Shown here: piece after piece, positions 7,972 to 15,218 of the stretch
How positions within the stretch are numbered: the first letter of the stretch is position 1
Layout: every line of letters begins with the position of its first letter
NCBI GenBank assembly: GCA_002838205.1
Contig: CP017950.1
Location: 1,432,858 to 1,496,857, forward strand
Source: Tenericutes bacterium MZ-XQ
Lineage (GTDB): Bacteria > Bacillota_I > Bacilli_A > Acholeplasmatales > Acholeplasmataceae
Length of the DNA stretch: 64,000 nucleotides
Reading direction: 5' to 3'
Notes under the pieces: model-generated
Database searches by the model: none
Told to the model about the DNA's origin: nothing
What the model saw: only the letters and a program-made list of their open reading frames with translations
Translations under genes and position numbers: made by a program

Positions 7972-8802
7972 TTAAATCCCTAAATATCCTTCAAGCACAG
8001 TTACTTTACATATCGTTTCAGTTGCAACGCCTGGTTTAAACTCAAACTCGTAATTACCATGACCCAGAAAGATAAAATTATCCGTTTCAAAATCTTGTAA
8101 TCCATATATGTCTGTAACAATACCTGATTCTTCTTTTGTCATTAACTGTTTACTTGGAATAGCGTTTACTACAATAGAAGCATTATCAGCAGTTATGTAT
8201 AACCTTAGAGTTGCCACAATCTCTCCGCTCTTCTTGACTATAACTTCAGGATCAATTACATCTCCAAGCATTTCTATGACGACAGGTGCATCATCCAATC
8301 CATCATTAATGATAAATGTTTTTCCCTCATATGAACTTGAATAGTGATATGGATAAATATAAGGATATACTTTGCCGGTTGCAGTTCCATTTGCTATGAT
8401 TTCATAAGTCTTTTCTCTTAGCCATAGTGATAACTTTTTGAAAACAATAGTACTTTGTAATGTGCCCGAAATGAGTTCTGCTTTCGTTAGGCTTGCTACA
8501 TCAACAAAACAATATGCCTTAAATGCATCTGTTTGATAATATAACTTTAGGTCGTCACCACTTTTACTAATGAAATCAACAAAGGCTTTATATCCTATAT
8601 AACCTTTTAAGAATACAAGTGTTGTCGTTATTTCTGAAAGTGGAATCTTATATTCTGACCTTGAAAAAAGGTTATGATATTCTAAATACTTGGAATCGAG
8701 AGCAAACCCTAATCCACTTACTTGAGAGATGTGTGTTTGATTTTTATAGTTAAAGTAGTAAGTGTCACCATATTTGTTTTCTATATAAAATTGCCTAATC
8801 AA
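7972..8802 (-). CDS. Phage distal tail protein (Dit-like)
   Basis: A 276-residue protein between the tape measure and tip hub genes, the usual place of Dit. Residues 1-110 (IRQFYIENKYGDTYYFN...LEYHNLFSRSEYKIPLSEITTTLVFLKGYIGYKAFVDFIS) match the N-terminal Dit pattern. The C-terminal half is a galectin-like beta domain (PVVIEMLGDVIDPEVIVKKSG, FIFLGHGNYEFEFKPG). Its start overlaps the tape-measure stop by four bases (ATGA). It likely forms the hexameric ring joining tail tube and baseplate. Confidence 0.75.
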   Translation of the reverse strand: MIRQFYIENKYGDTYYFNYKNQTHISQVSGLGFALDSKYLEYHNLFSRSEYKIPLSEITTTLVFLKGYIGYKAFVDFISKSGDDLKLYYQTDAFKAYCFVDVASLTKAELISGTLQSTIVFKKLSLWLREKTYEIIANGTATGKVYPYIYPYHYSSSYEGKTFIINDGLDDAPVVIEMLGDVIDPEVIVKKSGEIVATLRLYITADNASIVVNAIPSKQLMTKEESGIVTDIYGLQDFETDNFIFLGHGNYEFEFKPGVATETICKVTVLEGYLGI

Positions 8803-10808
8803 ATCACATTACCTCCTAAAGCTCTATTGATGGAGTCTATATCGAATGTCGAAGATGTCGTATTGATTGTGATATTGTTTGTGTTGCTTGTTGACGAATT
8901 CGAACTGGAGTTGTTGACTGTGCTTGATCCTTTTAGATTAAATGTGTCACTAAAAAATCCACCAATCTTACCGAAAAATCCACCAACTTTATCTGCAGCT
9001 TTTCCTGCAAAATCACTAACGCCATTCGTAACTTTAGAGGCAATGTTGCTGATACCATCGGTTACACTTCCGAATACATTCTTTATCTTTCCACCAAAGT
9101 CTCCTATTTTTGATGGCAAATCTCCAATCCATTCAAATATTTTCTGAATAAATTCGATGATCTTTTGCACAACTTTTAAAATTGGATCTAGAACTGTCTT
9201 TAAAACTTTGATTGCTGGAACTAATATGGCTTGTAAGACTTGACCTAAAGTAGTAATCAAAGGTGCCAGTGCTTCTAATATCTCAGCAAACATTGTCACT
9301 TGCATAATCAGTGGCATGAGTAAAACATCTAAGATAGGTACTAATAAATCAACAAGCATCACAACTAAATCAATAATCACATCAAGAATAGGCTCTAGTG
9401 CAGTAAGGAGTGCATCAACGATCATCATGATCGGAGGTAGCAACAACATAAATGTTTCCATGAGTCTATCAAGAAGTGCTCTAAACTCTTCACTTTGAAA
9501 TAAAGCAAGGGCTAAAATGGCGATGAGCGCGCCTATACCAAGGGTGGCAAAGTTTATACCTGCACCTGCAAAAAGCCCAGCAGCACCCACACCTTTAAGC
9601 GTCATAGCCACAATATTTAAGAGTGGTCCAACCTTACCAACAACCCCGAGTACTGGACCAATAGCCGCAACTAATCCTATAAGGGTTGCGATCATTTTCT
9701 TTGTATCTGAATCTAGACTATTCCATTTTGCAATCCAGTCTTTAACGACAGGTATCATTTCATCTCTGACTTTGATGATTAAGTTTTGAATCACAGGCAT
9801 AAGTGTACTAGCAATATCAACTGCAAGACTAGATAAGGCTTGTTTGGTTCTATCTAGGGCATCTGTAAACTCACCAGCTTGTGCAGCTTGTTCATTTGTC
9901 ACAATACCAAGTTCTCTTGCTTCTTGTCTTAAGTCATTTATAACTTCTGCTTCTTTAGATAAAACCGGAATAATATCAGCTGCGACTCTTTCACTTAATA
10001 AATCATTGGCCACACCTAGTCTTACTGCTTCATCTTCCACTTTACTTAAAGCATCTCTAATCAGTAAGAATGCTTCATCCGCATTTTTACCTTTTAAATC
10101 ATCAACAGTTAGTCCAATTAAGCCTAGACTATCCGCAAACTTATCACCATTGCCAGTCGCAATATCACCTAAGATACCATTAACCTTAACAAACGCTCGT
10201 TCCATTCTTTCTGTGGAAACCCCTAATATAGTTGCGGTATGATTCCACTCTTGAAATGCTTCAGCTGATAAACCAATCTTCTCTGCAGTATCACCAATCT
10301 CATCTGCAGTATAAGCAGTCTTAATCGAAAACGCTGTTAATGCAGAAACGGCTCCTAAGATAGGAACTGTTACAGATTTTGTCAGTGTAGAACCAAGTTT
10401 TCCAATCTTATCAAACTTGGCGTTACTTAATTCTTTAATTTTATTGTTTGTATTACTTAGTTGGCCATTCAGTTTTCCGAGTTCAGCTTCTGTATATTGG
10501 ACATTACGTTTGAGCTTATTAAACTCATCTTGACTCATGTCACCAATCTGAACTGCTTTTTTGGCTTTTTCAAGTTCTAGATTTTGTGTATCTAATCTTT
10601 TCTTTGTTGTTTGTAAAATACTATTTAATTTATCTTGTTTTGATTTCCATAAATCAAGATTAGAACTATCATATCTTAGATTAGCATTAATAGCTTTTAA
10701 ATCTTTATTTTGTTCTTTAAGATCCTTTTTAATATCTTTAAGCTCATTTTCTAAATCTCTACCATCAAGGCTAAGTTTGATATTGAGTCCTTTTACTGTT
10801 TCTGCGAT
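8799..10808 (-). CDS. Phage tail tape measure protein, apparent ATC start
   Basis: About 669 residues. The N-terminus (AETVKGLNIKLSLDGRDLENELKDIKKDL) is the classic tape-measure start and is followed by coiled coil to residue about 130. Then come Ala/Gly-rich hydrophobic segments (about 360-510), long helices and a Ser/Thr/Asn-rich end. The frame is open well upstream of the first ATG (10538). Upstream of 10808 the only sensible start is ATC at 10808-10806, placed seven bases after GGAGG; the in-frame codons between there and the TGA at 10846-10844 include no ATG, GTG or TTG. It sets tail length and is threaded through the tail tube. It lies directly behind the moron's terminator. Confidence 0.85.
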   Translation of the reverse strand: MAETVKGLNIKLSLDGRDLENELKDIKKDLKEQNKDLKAINANLRYDSSNLDLWKSKQDKLNSILQTTKKRLDTQNLELEKAKKAVQIGDMSQDEFNKLKRNVQYTEAELGKLNGQLSNTNNKIKELSNAKFDKIGKLGSTLTKSVTVPILGAVSALTAFSIKTAYTADEIGDTAEKIGLSAEAFQEWNHTATILGVSTERMERAFVKVNGILGDIATGNGDKFADSLGLIGLTVDDLKGKNADEAFLLIRDALSKVEDEAVRLGVANDLLSERVAADIIPVLSKEAEVINDLRQEARELGIVTNEQAAQAGEFTDALDRTKQALSSLAVDIASTLMPVIQNLIIKVRDEMIPVVKDWIAKWNSLDSDTKKMIATLIGLVAAIGPVLGVVGKVGPLLNIVAMTLKGVGAAGLFAGAGINFATLGIGALIAILALALFQSEEFRALLDRLMETFMLLLPPIMMIVDALLTALEPILDVIIDLVVMLVDLLVPILDVLLMPLIMQVTMFAEILEALAPLITTLGQVLQAILVPAIKVLKTVLDPILKVVQKIIEFIQKIFEWIGDLPSKIGDFGGKIKNVFGSVTDGISNIASKVTNGVSDFAGKAADKVGGFFGKIGGFFSDTFNLKGSSTVNNSSSNSSTSNTNNITINTTSSTFDIDSINRALGGNVI

Positions 10809-10811
10809 GTT

Positions 10812-10820
10812 TCCACCTCC
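10812..10820 (-). promoter_or_regulatory. Ribosome binding site that fixes the ATC start
   Basis: On the minus strand the sequence reads TGGAGGTGGAAACATC. GGAGG sits seven bases before ATC, which is ideal spacing. The next ATG in this frame is 270 bases further in, inside the conserved N-terminus. Confidence 0.65.
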
Positions 10821-10826
10821 AATGCA

Positions 10827-10854
10827 TAAAAAAACACATCAGATTTGACGTGTT
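10827..10854 (-). terminator. Terminator of the metal moron, upstream of the tape measure gene
   Basis: On the minus strand AACACGTCA pairs with TGATGTGTT around an AATC loop (nine pairs, one G-U), followed by seven T. It lies between the Fe-S protein gene and the tape-measure ribosome binding site, inside what should be one phage late transcript. Confidence 0.75.
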
Positions 10855-10869
10855 ATTATAAAGAACATT

Positions 10870-11286
10870 TTAATTATTATAATCATTTATTAAATCGTTT
10901 ATTTGTCTACTACAACATTTACCAGTAGGACTTTTGTGAACACAATCACTGTTTTTCATCGCGTTTGTATTTTTTACAACCTTTCCTACTGTATCACACT
11001 CTTTATTCACTATCGCATCAACAATTTCAGCTTTTTCTACTTTACTACAATAGCAAATATATTTTGGATCAGCATCTTCCTTGTACCAAATCGGAACTTT
11101 AACATCAGTTTGCATTATCATATTTTCTTCACCAGAAAAATAAGCAACATCACATGTTGGGTTTAAGCATAAATAATAATCTTGATTAACCTCAATGGAT
11201 TCTATGCTAGTTAAGCTTTTAACTGTAACATTACTTACCAGTTCGCCATTCACATTACATTTTGGACATGGTTTTGTTTTTTGCAT
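10870..11286 (-). CDS. CopZ-like (2Fe-2S)/zinc-binding protein of the phage moron
   Basis: A 138-residue Cys-rich protein. The N-terminus has CPKCN and a later Cys (CLNPTCD), a zinc-type pattern. The C-terminal 70 residues (YICYCSKVEKAEIVDAIV...CVHKSPTGKCC) follow the BFD-like [2Fe-2S] pattern CxC...C...CC, as in the N-terminal part of Archaeoglobus CopZ and related copper/iron chaperone proteins. The ATG at 11286 is preferred over GTG at 11295, because AGGTGA lies just upstream of it. It is the third gene of the fetA-fetB cassette, 12 bases after fetB. It probably delivers or senses Cu or Fe ions. The role is inference from family. Confidence 0.75.
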   Translation of the reverse strand: MQKTKPCPKCNVNGELVSNVTVKSLTSIESIEVNQDYYLCLNPTCDVAYFSGEENMIMQTDVKVPIWYKEDADPKYICYCSKVEKAEIVDAIVNKECDTVGKVVKNTNAMKNSDCVHKSPTGKCCSRQINDLINDYNN

Positions 11287-11298
11287 AATAGTCACCTA

Positions 11299-12087
11299 TT
11301 ATCCATCAATTAATTGTGAATCCTGATTAAAAAATGTTTTATATCCAAAAATTAAAAATATATAAGTGCTTAATGATACACCACCTAAGATTCCAAGCAT
11401 AACCCCAATTTGATACATGATAGCAGTCGTTGGTACAACACCAGATAAAATCTGTCCAGTCATCATACCAGGCAAGAAAATGATCCCCATCCCCAGCATA
11501 TTATTAAGGGTCGGCATGATAGCTGAATCGAATGCTTGATTAATGATATCATGGCTTGCTTCTTTTGGTGTTGCACCTAATACTAACGACTCAATCACTT
11601 CATCTTTTTGATCCGTAAATTTATTGAGTAACGTATGAATACCAAGTGTGATTCCTGTCATGCTATTACCAATAATCATCCCAGTTATTGGAATAAGGTA
11701 TTGAGGGTTATAATACGGCTCAATTTGTACAACAATAAACACAAAATAAAATAACGCAATGAGTCCACCAGTGGGTAAACTAAGCATAATAACTTTTTTT
11801 AAAGATGGGGTTAGATCATCCTTAAACTTTCTAAACACTGTTAAAACACTGAACCCTACCATTAATAAAACAACACCAAATGTCACAAAGGGCGATGGGT
11901 TATCAAAGATTGCTGTTAAAAGAAGGCCCATTACAACAAGCTGCACCGTCATTCTAAGGGTTGCAAGTATCAACGTTTTTTCTCTTTTAATGCCACGCCT
12001 ATTTAAAATCCATAAAATAAAAACAACAAAGACATAGCCAAATAAAACTTGCCAAACACTAAGCTGAATGATTGTATCATTATTCAA
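11299..12087 (-). CDS. fetB: FetB-type metal ABC exporter permease
   Basis: About 262 residues with some seven predicted membrane helices. Diagnostic stretches of the FetB/YbbM (UPF0014) family are visible: LILATLRMTVQLVVMGLLL, PITGMIIGNSMTGITLG, LGATPKEA and MMTGQILSG. In E. coli FetAB is known as an iron exporter that protects against peroxide stress. The gene overlaps fetA; no ATG is present near the start. TTG at 12087, nine bases after AAGGGG, is chosen over TTG at 12096, which would touch that ribosome binding site. It sits in a prophage late operon, an unusual place. Metal specificity is not certain. Confidence 0.85.
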   Translation of the reverse strand: MNNDTIIQLSVWQVLFGYVFVVFILWILNRRGIKREKTLILATLRMTVQLVVMGLLLTAIFDNPSPFVTFGVVLLMVGFSVLTVFRKFKDDLTPSLKKVIMLSLPTGGLIALFYFVFIVVQIEPYYNPQYLIPITGMIIGNSMTGITLGIHTLLNKFTDQKDEVIESLVLGATPKEASHDIINQAFDSAIMPTLNNMLGMGIIFLPGMMTGQILSGVVPTTAIMYQIGVMLGILGGVSLSTYIFLIFGYKTFFNQDSQLIDG

Positions 12088-12718
12088 GCGACTCAACCCC
12101 TTTCACTTCACCCTTGGCAATTTCAATCAAAATATCACCATATTTTTTAGCAACCGCTTTAGAGTGTGTAATCATCACCAAACTCAACTGGTTTTTTTTA
12201 ACAAAATCAACAACCATTGAAATCACTAAATCTTCAGTTTCATCATCTAATGCACTTGATGGTTCATCCATTATATAAACCTCACCTTTAAGCAACATCA
12301 CTCTTGCAAGCGCAAGACGTTGCGCTTCTCCACCTGATAGTTTGCTTGCATCATGGCCTAAAGATTGGGTTAATTTCACTTGTTTAAGCATCTTTTCCAT
12401 CGTTTCATCAGTAACATTCAAGCGATGAAAAGAAGCTGCTTTCATTAAATTATCCTTAATTGTTTTTTTATAGATATAAGGTTTTTGTGATAAGTAAATA
12501 ACGCTTTTTCTTAATGCAACCGCATCATAATCTTTTAACTTTTTATCTTTATACACAATCTCACCTTCATCAGGTGAAATCATTTTATTTAGCAGTTTTA
12601 AAAGGGTAGACTTACCCGCGCCACTCTCCCCAACAATACATGTGATTTTCCCTTGTTTAATGGTTAAATCATCGATGTTTAAAATGTCTTTATATTTTAC
12701 CTCTTTTAGTCTAAACAT
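12080..12718 (-). CDS. fetA: FetA-type metal ABC exporter ATPase
   Basis: A 212-residue ABC ATPase. It shows Walker A GESGAGKST (about residues 33-41), Q-loop YLSQKPY, signature LSGGEAQRLALARV, and Walker B VYIMDEPSSALDD followed by the switch His (MITHS). It pairs with the FetB permease just downstream, with which it overlaps. The ATG at 12718 is preferred to GTG at 12727, since GAGGTGA precedes it. The leader and start GGTGACTATTATG are repeated in front of the third gene of the cassette. A promoter with an extended -10 lies immediately upstream. By family it energises metal export, probably iron. Confidence 0.88.
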   Translation of the reverse strand: MFRLKEVKYKDILNIDDLTIKQGKITCIVGESGAGKSTLLKLLNKMISPDEGEIVYKDKKLKDYDAVALRKSVIYLSQKPYIYKKTIKDNLMKAASFHRLNVTDETMEKMLKQVKLTQSLGHDASKLSGGEAQRLALARVMLLKGEVYIMDEPSSALDDETEDLVISMVVDFVKKNQLSLVMITHSKAVAKKYGDILIEIAKGEVKGVESLE

Positions 12719-12738
12719 AATAGTCACCTCTTACTGCT

Positions 12739-12747
12739 ATTATAACA
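12739..12747 (-). promoter_or_regulatory. Extended -10 promoter of the metal moron
   Basis: The minus strand reads TGTTATAAT, an extended -10 element (TGnTATAAT), about 20 bases before the fetA start. The -35 region is weak, which is tolerated with an extended -10. It overlaps the last codons of the phage tail-chaperone frame. Confidence 0.65.
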
Positions 12748-12749
12748 TA

Positions 12750-12995
12750 CTATATGAGAAAGTTATCGATATCATGTTGTCTTGCTCTTTTACTGGATTT
12801 AGGTCCACTAATCACATTTTTCTCTAGTTCTACGATTGAAAAGTATGTTTCTAGATCAAATGACTTGGTATCTTCAATCGATAATCCTAAGTGCGCAAGA
12901 TTGAAGATGATGTTAGCGGTAATATCTTTTTCTTCTGCACTACTTTGATTTGCTGGGTTGGGGTGTGCTTTTCTGAAATGTCCCGAGCATTTCAC
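12750..12995 (-). CDS. Tail assembly chaperone C-terminal extension (T frame), reached by frameshift
   Basis: This frame overlaps the end of the preceding chaperone gene and has no good ribosome binding site of its own. It is best read as the T part of a G-GT pair, as in most siphophages. Relative to the upstream frame it is in +1. A CCC-C run at 12963-12960 allows a +1 slip that changes 'ST-P-QPSKSK stop' to 'ST-P-NPANQSSAEEK...' and yields a fusion of about 178 residues. The T part (FNLAHLGLSIEDTKSFDLETYFSIVELE) is helical. Such fusions load the tape measure during tail assembly. Confidence 0.65.
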   Translation of the reverse strand: MKCSGHFRKAHPNPANQSSAEEKDITANIIFNLAHLGLSIEDTKSFDLETYFSIVELEKNVISGPKSSKRARQHDIDNFLI

Positions 12996-13287
12996 CTATC
13001 GTATTCGTTAGATTTTGTAACTCATCCTGGTTACTTAATAAACCAAAATCAAGTGACATTAAAAAGTCATTATATGATTGCTTGCTAAAAGGTCGATGAA
13101 GCACATAGATGATTCTAAAGATCGTATCAATCACTGTCGATAAATCTTCTTCTTTTTTACCCGTCTTTTCTAGCTTTTTAATATCACTAAATAGTTCAGT
13201 TGAAAATACATTACGGTAATCAATAATTGTAAATAGTGATGAATGCAGGCGATAGTCTTTATCACCTAGATTAAGTGTTTTTTCCAT
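12940..13287 (-). CDS. Phage tail assembly chaperone (G-like)
   Basis: A 115-residue, mostly helical protein between the major tail protein and tape measure, the usual place of the G chaperone. It starts MEKTLNLGDKDYRLHSSLFTIIDYRNVF and ends in a flexible Thr/Pro/Ser/Lys tail at which the frameshift occurs. It normally binds the tape measure protein in excess over the fused GT form. The start lies 10 bases after the tail tube gene. Assignment is by position, size, fold type and the overlapping second frame. Confidence 0.75.
   Translation of the reverse strand: MEKTLNLGDKDYRLHSSLFTIIDYRNVFSTELFSDIKKLEKTGKKEEDLSTVIDTIFRIIYVLHRPFSKQSYNDFLMSLDFGLLSNQDELQNLTNTIGEMLGTFQKSTPQPSKSK
12958..12966 (-). 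other. Candidate +1 programmed frameshift site
   Basis: The minus strand in the chaperone frame reads ACA CCC CAA. A tRNA on CCC can slip one base forward on CCCC, moving ribosomes into the T frame, which is open to 12750. The zero frame stops 18 bases later (TAG at 12942-12940). Overlapping Pro codons are the known +1 site in Listeria phage PSA; use here is inference. Confidence 0.5.
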
Positions 13288-13297
13288 GTGCTACTCC

Positions 13298-13864
13298 TTA
13301 TAAAAATGTTGGCAATGTCGGTGCAGTGGTTAGAAATGTTGCGTAGTTTGTATCTTGTGCGCCTGCGATTGCCCTTAAGATCAGATTGTTTCCTGCTTCA
13401 ATTGGTCTTGCTGTAATATTAAGTTCAATTGAGTTTGCTTCAATAGAATCTGATTTTGTTTTACTCGAGTCTCCTGAAGGCGATGCTGTACATAAGAAAT
13501 ACCATATACGTCTTGCTTTCATGTCACCTTGTATTTCATAGCCTAATGCGAATGTTTTTGTCTCAGCATTCACAATTTCTATTAAGTTCCCATTGGTATC
13601 TTCTAAGAACCCAAAGATATCCTTTTTAAATGCTTCATCAATTTCTGTGAACTTTAATGTCACGTTAGATCCTGAATTAGATACGAGTGTCTTAATGACT
13701 TTATCATCTGCATAAACTTGTGCACTACTACCAATGACCTCAGTACTAATTTCTTGTGCGCCTTCTAATCGTTTAGGTACACCAAAAGTCCAACTACCAT
13801 CTTCTGTTTGTGTTGCTAGTGCATAGTGCACATTGGTTAAACCAAAAGTTACTTTATTACTCAT
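13298..13864 (-). CDS. Phage major tail (tube) protein, phi13-type
   Basis: A 188-residue protein. Features typical of the phi13/TP901-like major tail protein are present: VTFGLTNVHYALAT near the start, GAQEISTEVIGSSAQVYADDKV in the first third, and the GYEIQGDMKARRIWYFLCTASP core. It polymerises into the tail tube. It is preceded by the completion protein gene (2-base gap) and followed by the chaperone gene. No Ig-like C-terminal domain is seen. Confidence 0.85.
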   Translation of the reverse strand: MSNKVTFGLTNVHYALATQTEDGSWTFGVPKRLEGAQEISTEVIGSSAQVYADDKVIKTLVSNSGSNVTLKFTEIDEAFKKDIFGFLEDTNGNLIEIVNAETKTFALGYEIQGDMKARRIWYFLCTASPSGDSSKTKSDSIEANSIELNITARPIEAGNNLILRAIAGAQDTNYATFLTTAPTLPTFL

Positions 13865-13866
13865 TG

Positions 13867-14202
13867 TTATAAAACCTCCAATTTGATTTCATATACACGG
13901 TTTATTGAACCGTCTTCATTTTGATATTCAGTGATCATTTGAAATTCATAACCACCATAATATAAAGATACCTCGAGCTTTTCTTCTAACTCGAGGTTTT
14001 TATGTTTTGTTATTAGATTAAGTTGAATCGTTAGTATTCGCATGGTTACTTTATCGTCTGCATACATCGATCCCTTATTTGATACTTCTTGATAAATGAT
14101 ATACTCATCACTTTCATCTATACTATCTTTTTTACCATATGAAACTTGTCCTGGTAAAACAGAACTTAATGTCGTGTAAAGTGATTCTAAAATTTCTTTC
14201 AT
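13867..14202 (-). CDS. Phage tail completion/terminator protein
   Basis: A 111-residue protein between the HK97 gp10-type gene and the major tail gene, the position of tail terminator proteins. Its pattern (LYTTLSSVLPGQVSYGKKD...EYIIYQEVSNKGSMYADDKVTMRILTIQLNLITK...LEEKLE) matches the DUF3168/DUF806-like group, in which a ring caps the tail tube and docks to the head. Neighbour spacing is one and two bases. Confidence 0.7.
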   Translation of the reverse strand: MKEILESLYTTLSSVLPGQVSYGKKDSIDESDEYIIYQEVSNKGSMYADDKVTMRILTIQLNLITKHKNLELEEKLEVSLYYGGYEFQMITEYQNEDGSINRVYEIKLEVL

Positions 14203-14203
14203 A

Positions 14204-14593
14204 TCAGTTTCCTTTAGAAATGATTTCTTTGATGTCTTCTAACATCTTTGGTGTAAACATATCGTAAGCCGGCCTCATAAAAGGTCTTGGCCCGACATAT
14301 TTTCCACTTCGGTGTGTATAGCCAAACTCAAGTAAATGTGTGAGTCCACCTTTGCCTTCAGAGTAAATAGATATAGATGTGTTCAATCCACTTCCATTTG
14401 AAGTTGCGACAAATGAATCCGCAAATGCATTTTTATAGCCACTTCTTGGTGCATTACGTTTCATGTAAATTAATATATCTTTAGCAGTATCATTTAATCT
14501 TTTTTCAAGCTTTGGGATTATGCCTTCTACATAATTTTCTATTTCATCTTCAATCGCTTGTCCTAAATCATTCAGTGTAATCAATGATATCAC
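14204..14593 (-). CDS. HK97 gp10-family head-tail protein
   Basis: A 129-residue protein. The pattern 'KLEKRLNDTAKDILIYMKRNAPRSGYKN' followed by 'LTHLLEFGYTHRSGKYVGPRPFMRPAYD' is the hallmark of HK97 gp10 family proteins, whose conserved end is E-G...G...R-P-F-x-x-P-A. These proteins take part in tail completion or in joining tail to connector. The start lies within the end of the closure gene (26-base overlap). Confidence 0.88.
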   Translation of the reverse strand: MISLITLNDLGQAIEDEIENYVEGIIPKLEKRLNDTAKDILIYMKRNAPRSGYKNAFADSFVATSNGSGLNTSISIYSEGKGGLTHLLEFGYTHRSGKYVGPRPFMRPAYDMFTPKMLEDIKEIISKGN

Positions 14594-14906
14594 CTAACTT
14601 GATGGATGTTCTTTTTAAATAAAGTTCAATAAATTGTCCTGCTTGATAGGTTCTTTCTATCTTATAGATAACACTACCTATATCCACATACTTAGAACTA
14701 TCATAGACGATTCCTTGTACTTTAACCGCGATATCAATTCTGATATCTGAACGTTTACTTTCATAGTACTCTCTTGAAGTAATCGAAAAATTAATACCAA
14801 TCACTTCTTTTTTCGACTTAAATTGATAACTCATTACACCCATGGTGTTAGGAACCATCTCCAAGGTTAGTAAGTGCATTCTTATATTGGGGGAATTTGG
14901 ATACAT
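14568..14906 (-). CDS. Phage head closure protein (SPP1 gp16-like)
   Basis: A 112-residue small beta-barrel protein. The residues SKKEVIGINFSITSREYYESKRSDIRIDIAVKVQGIVYDSSKYVDIGSVIYKIERTYQ resemble the head-closure family in which D...Y-x-I-x-R-x-Y/W is conserved. It probably forms the gate ring under the connector that keeps DNA in the capsid. It follows the connector gene by five bases and overlaps the gp10-like gene. Confidence 0.75.
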   Translation of the reverse strand: MYPNSPNIRMHLLTLEMVPNTMGVMSYQFKSKKEVIGINFSITSREYYESKRSDIRIDIAVKVQGIVYDSSKYVDIGSVIYKIERTYQAGQFIELYLKRTSIKLGDIIDYTE

Positions 14907-14911
14907 TTTTT

Positions 14912-15193
14912 TTAGCTCCCTTTTGTTAATGCGAGTTGACCTACCAGCATATCAAATGACTTGGGTAGTTCTTTTGCGCTTCCATCGTTTTTAAAGCCAT
15001 AAAATGTCTTCACATAAATAATAATGACTGTACTAACCATTGGATTTGATTCATCATTTATATAAGAAGGATCAACCCCACAACTTTCTAAGTAATGTTT
15101 ACAGCTATTGATGTGCGTGTTTAACTCATCATCTGCATAAGTCTCTACTTGGGGGATGAGTAAAGCCTTTTTTACAATATCTAAAATTGCCAT
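14912..15193 (-). CDS. Phage head-tail connector protein (gp6/gp15-like)
   Basis: A 93-residue helical protein directly after the major capsid gene. It has the pattern of HK97 gp6-type adaptors: LIPQVETYADDELNTHINSCKHYLESCGV, then VIIIYVKTFYGFKND and the terminal helix LPKSFDMLVGQLALTK. It should form the ring that joins portal and closure protein. Confidence 0.8.
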   Translation of the reverse strand: MAILDIVKKALLIPQVETYADDELNTHINSCKHYLESCGVDPSYINDESNPMVSTVIIIYVKTFYGFKNDGSAKELPKSFDMLVGQLALTKGS

Positions 15194-15218
15194 GAAATCG
15201 ATCCTTTCTTAACTAAAA

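Noticed and set aside
9517-10242. Long plus-strand frames opposite the tape measure gene
   Set aside because: They are reverse-strand shadows of a repetitive Ala/Gly/Ser coding region with no ribosome binding site and no domain.
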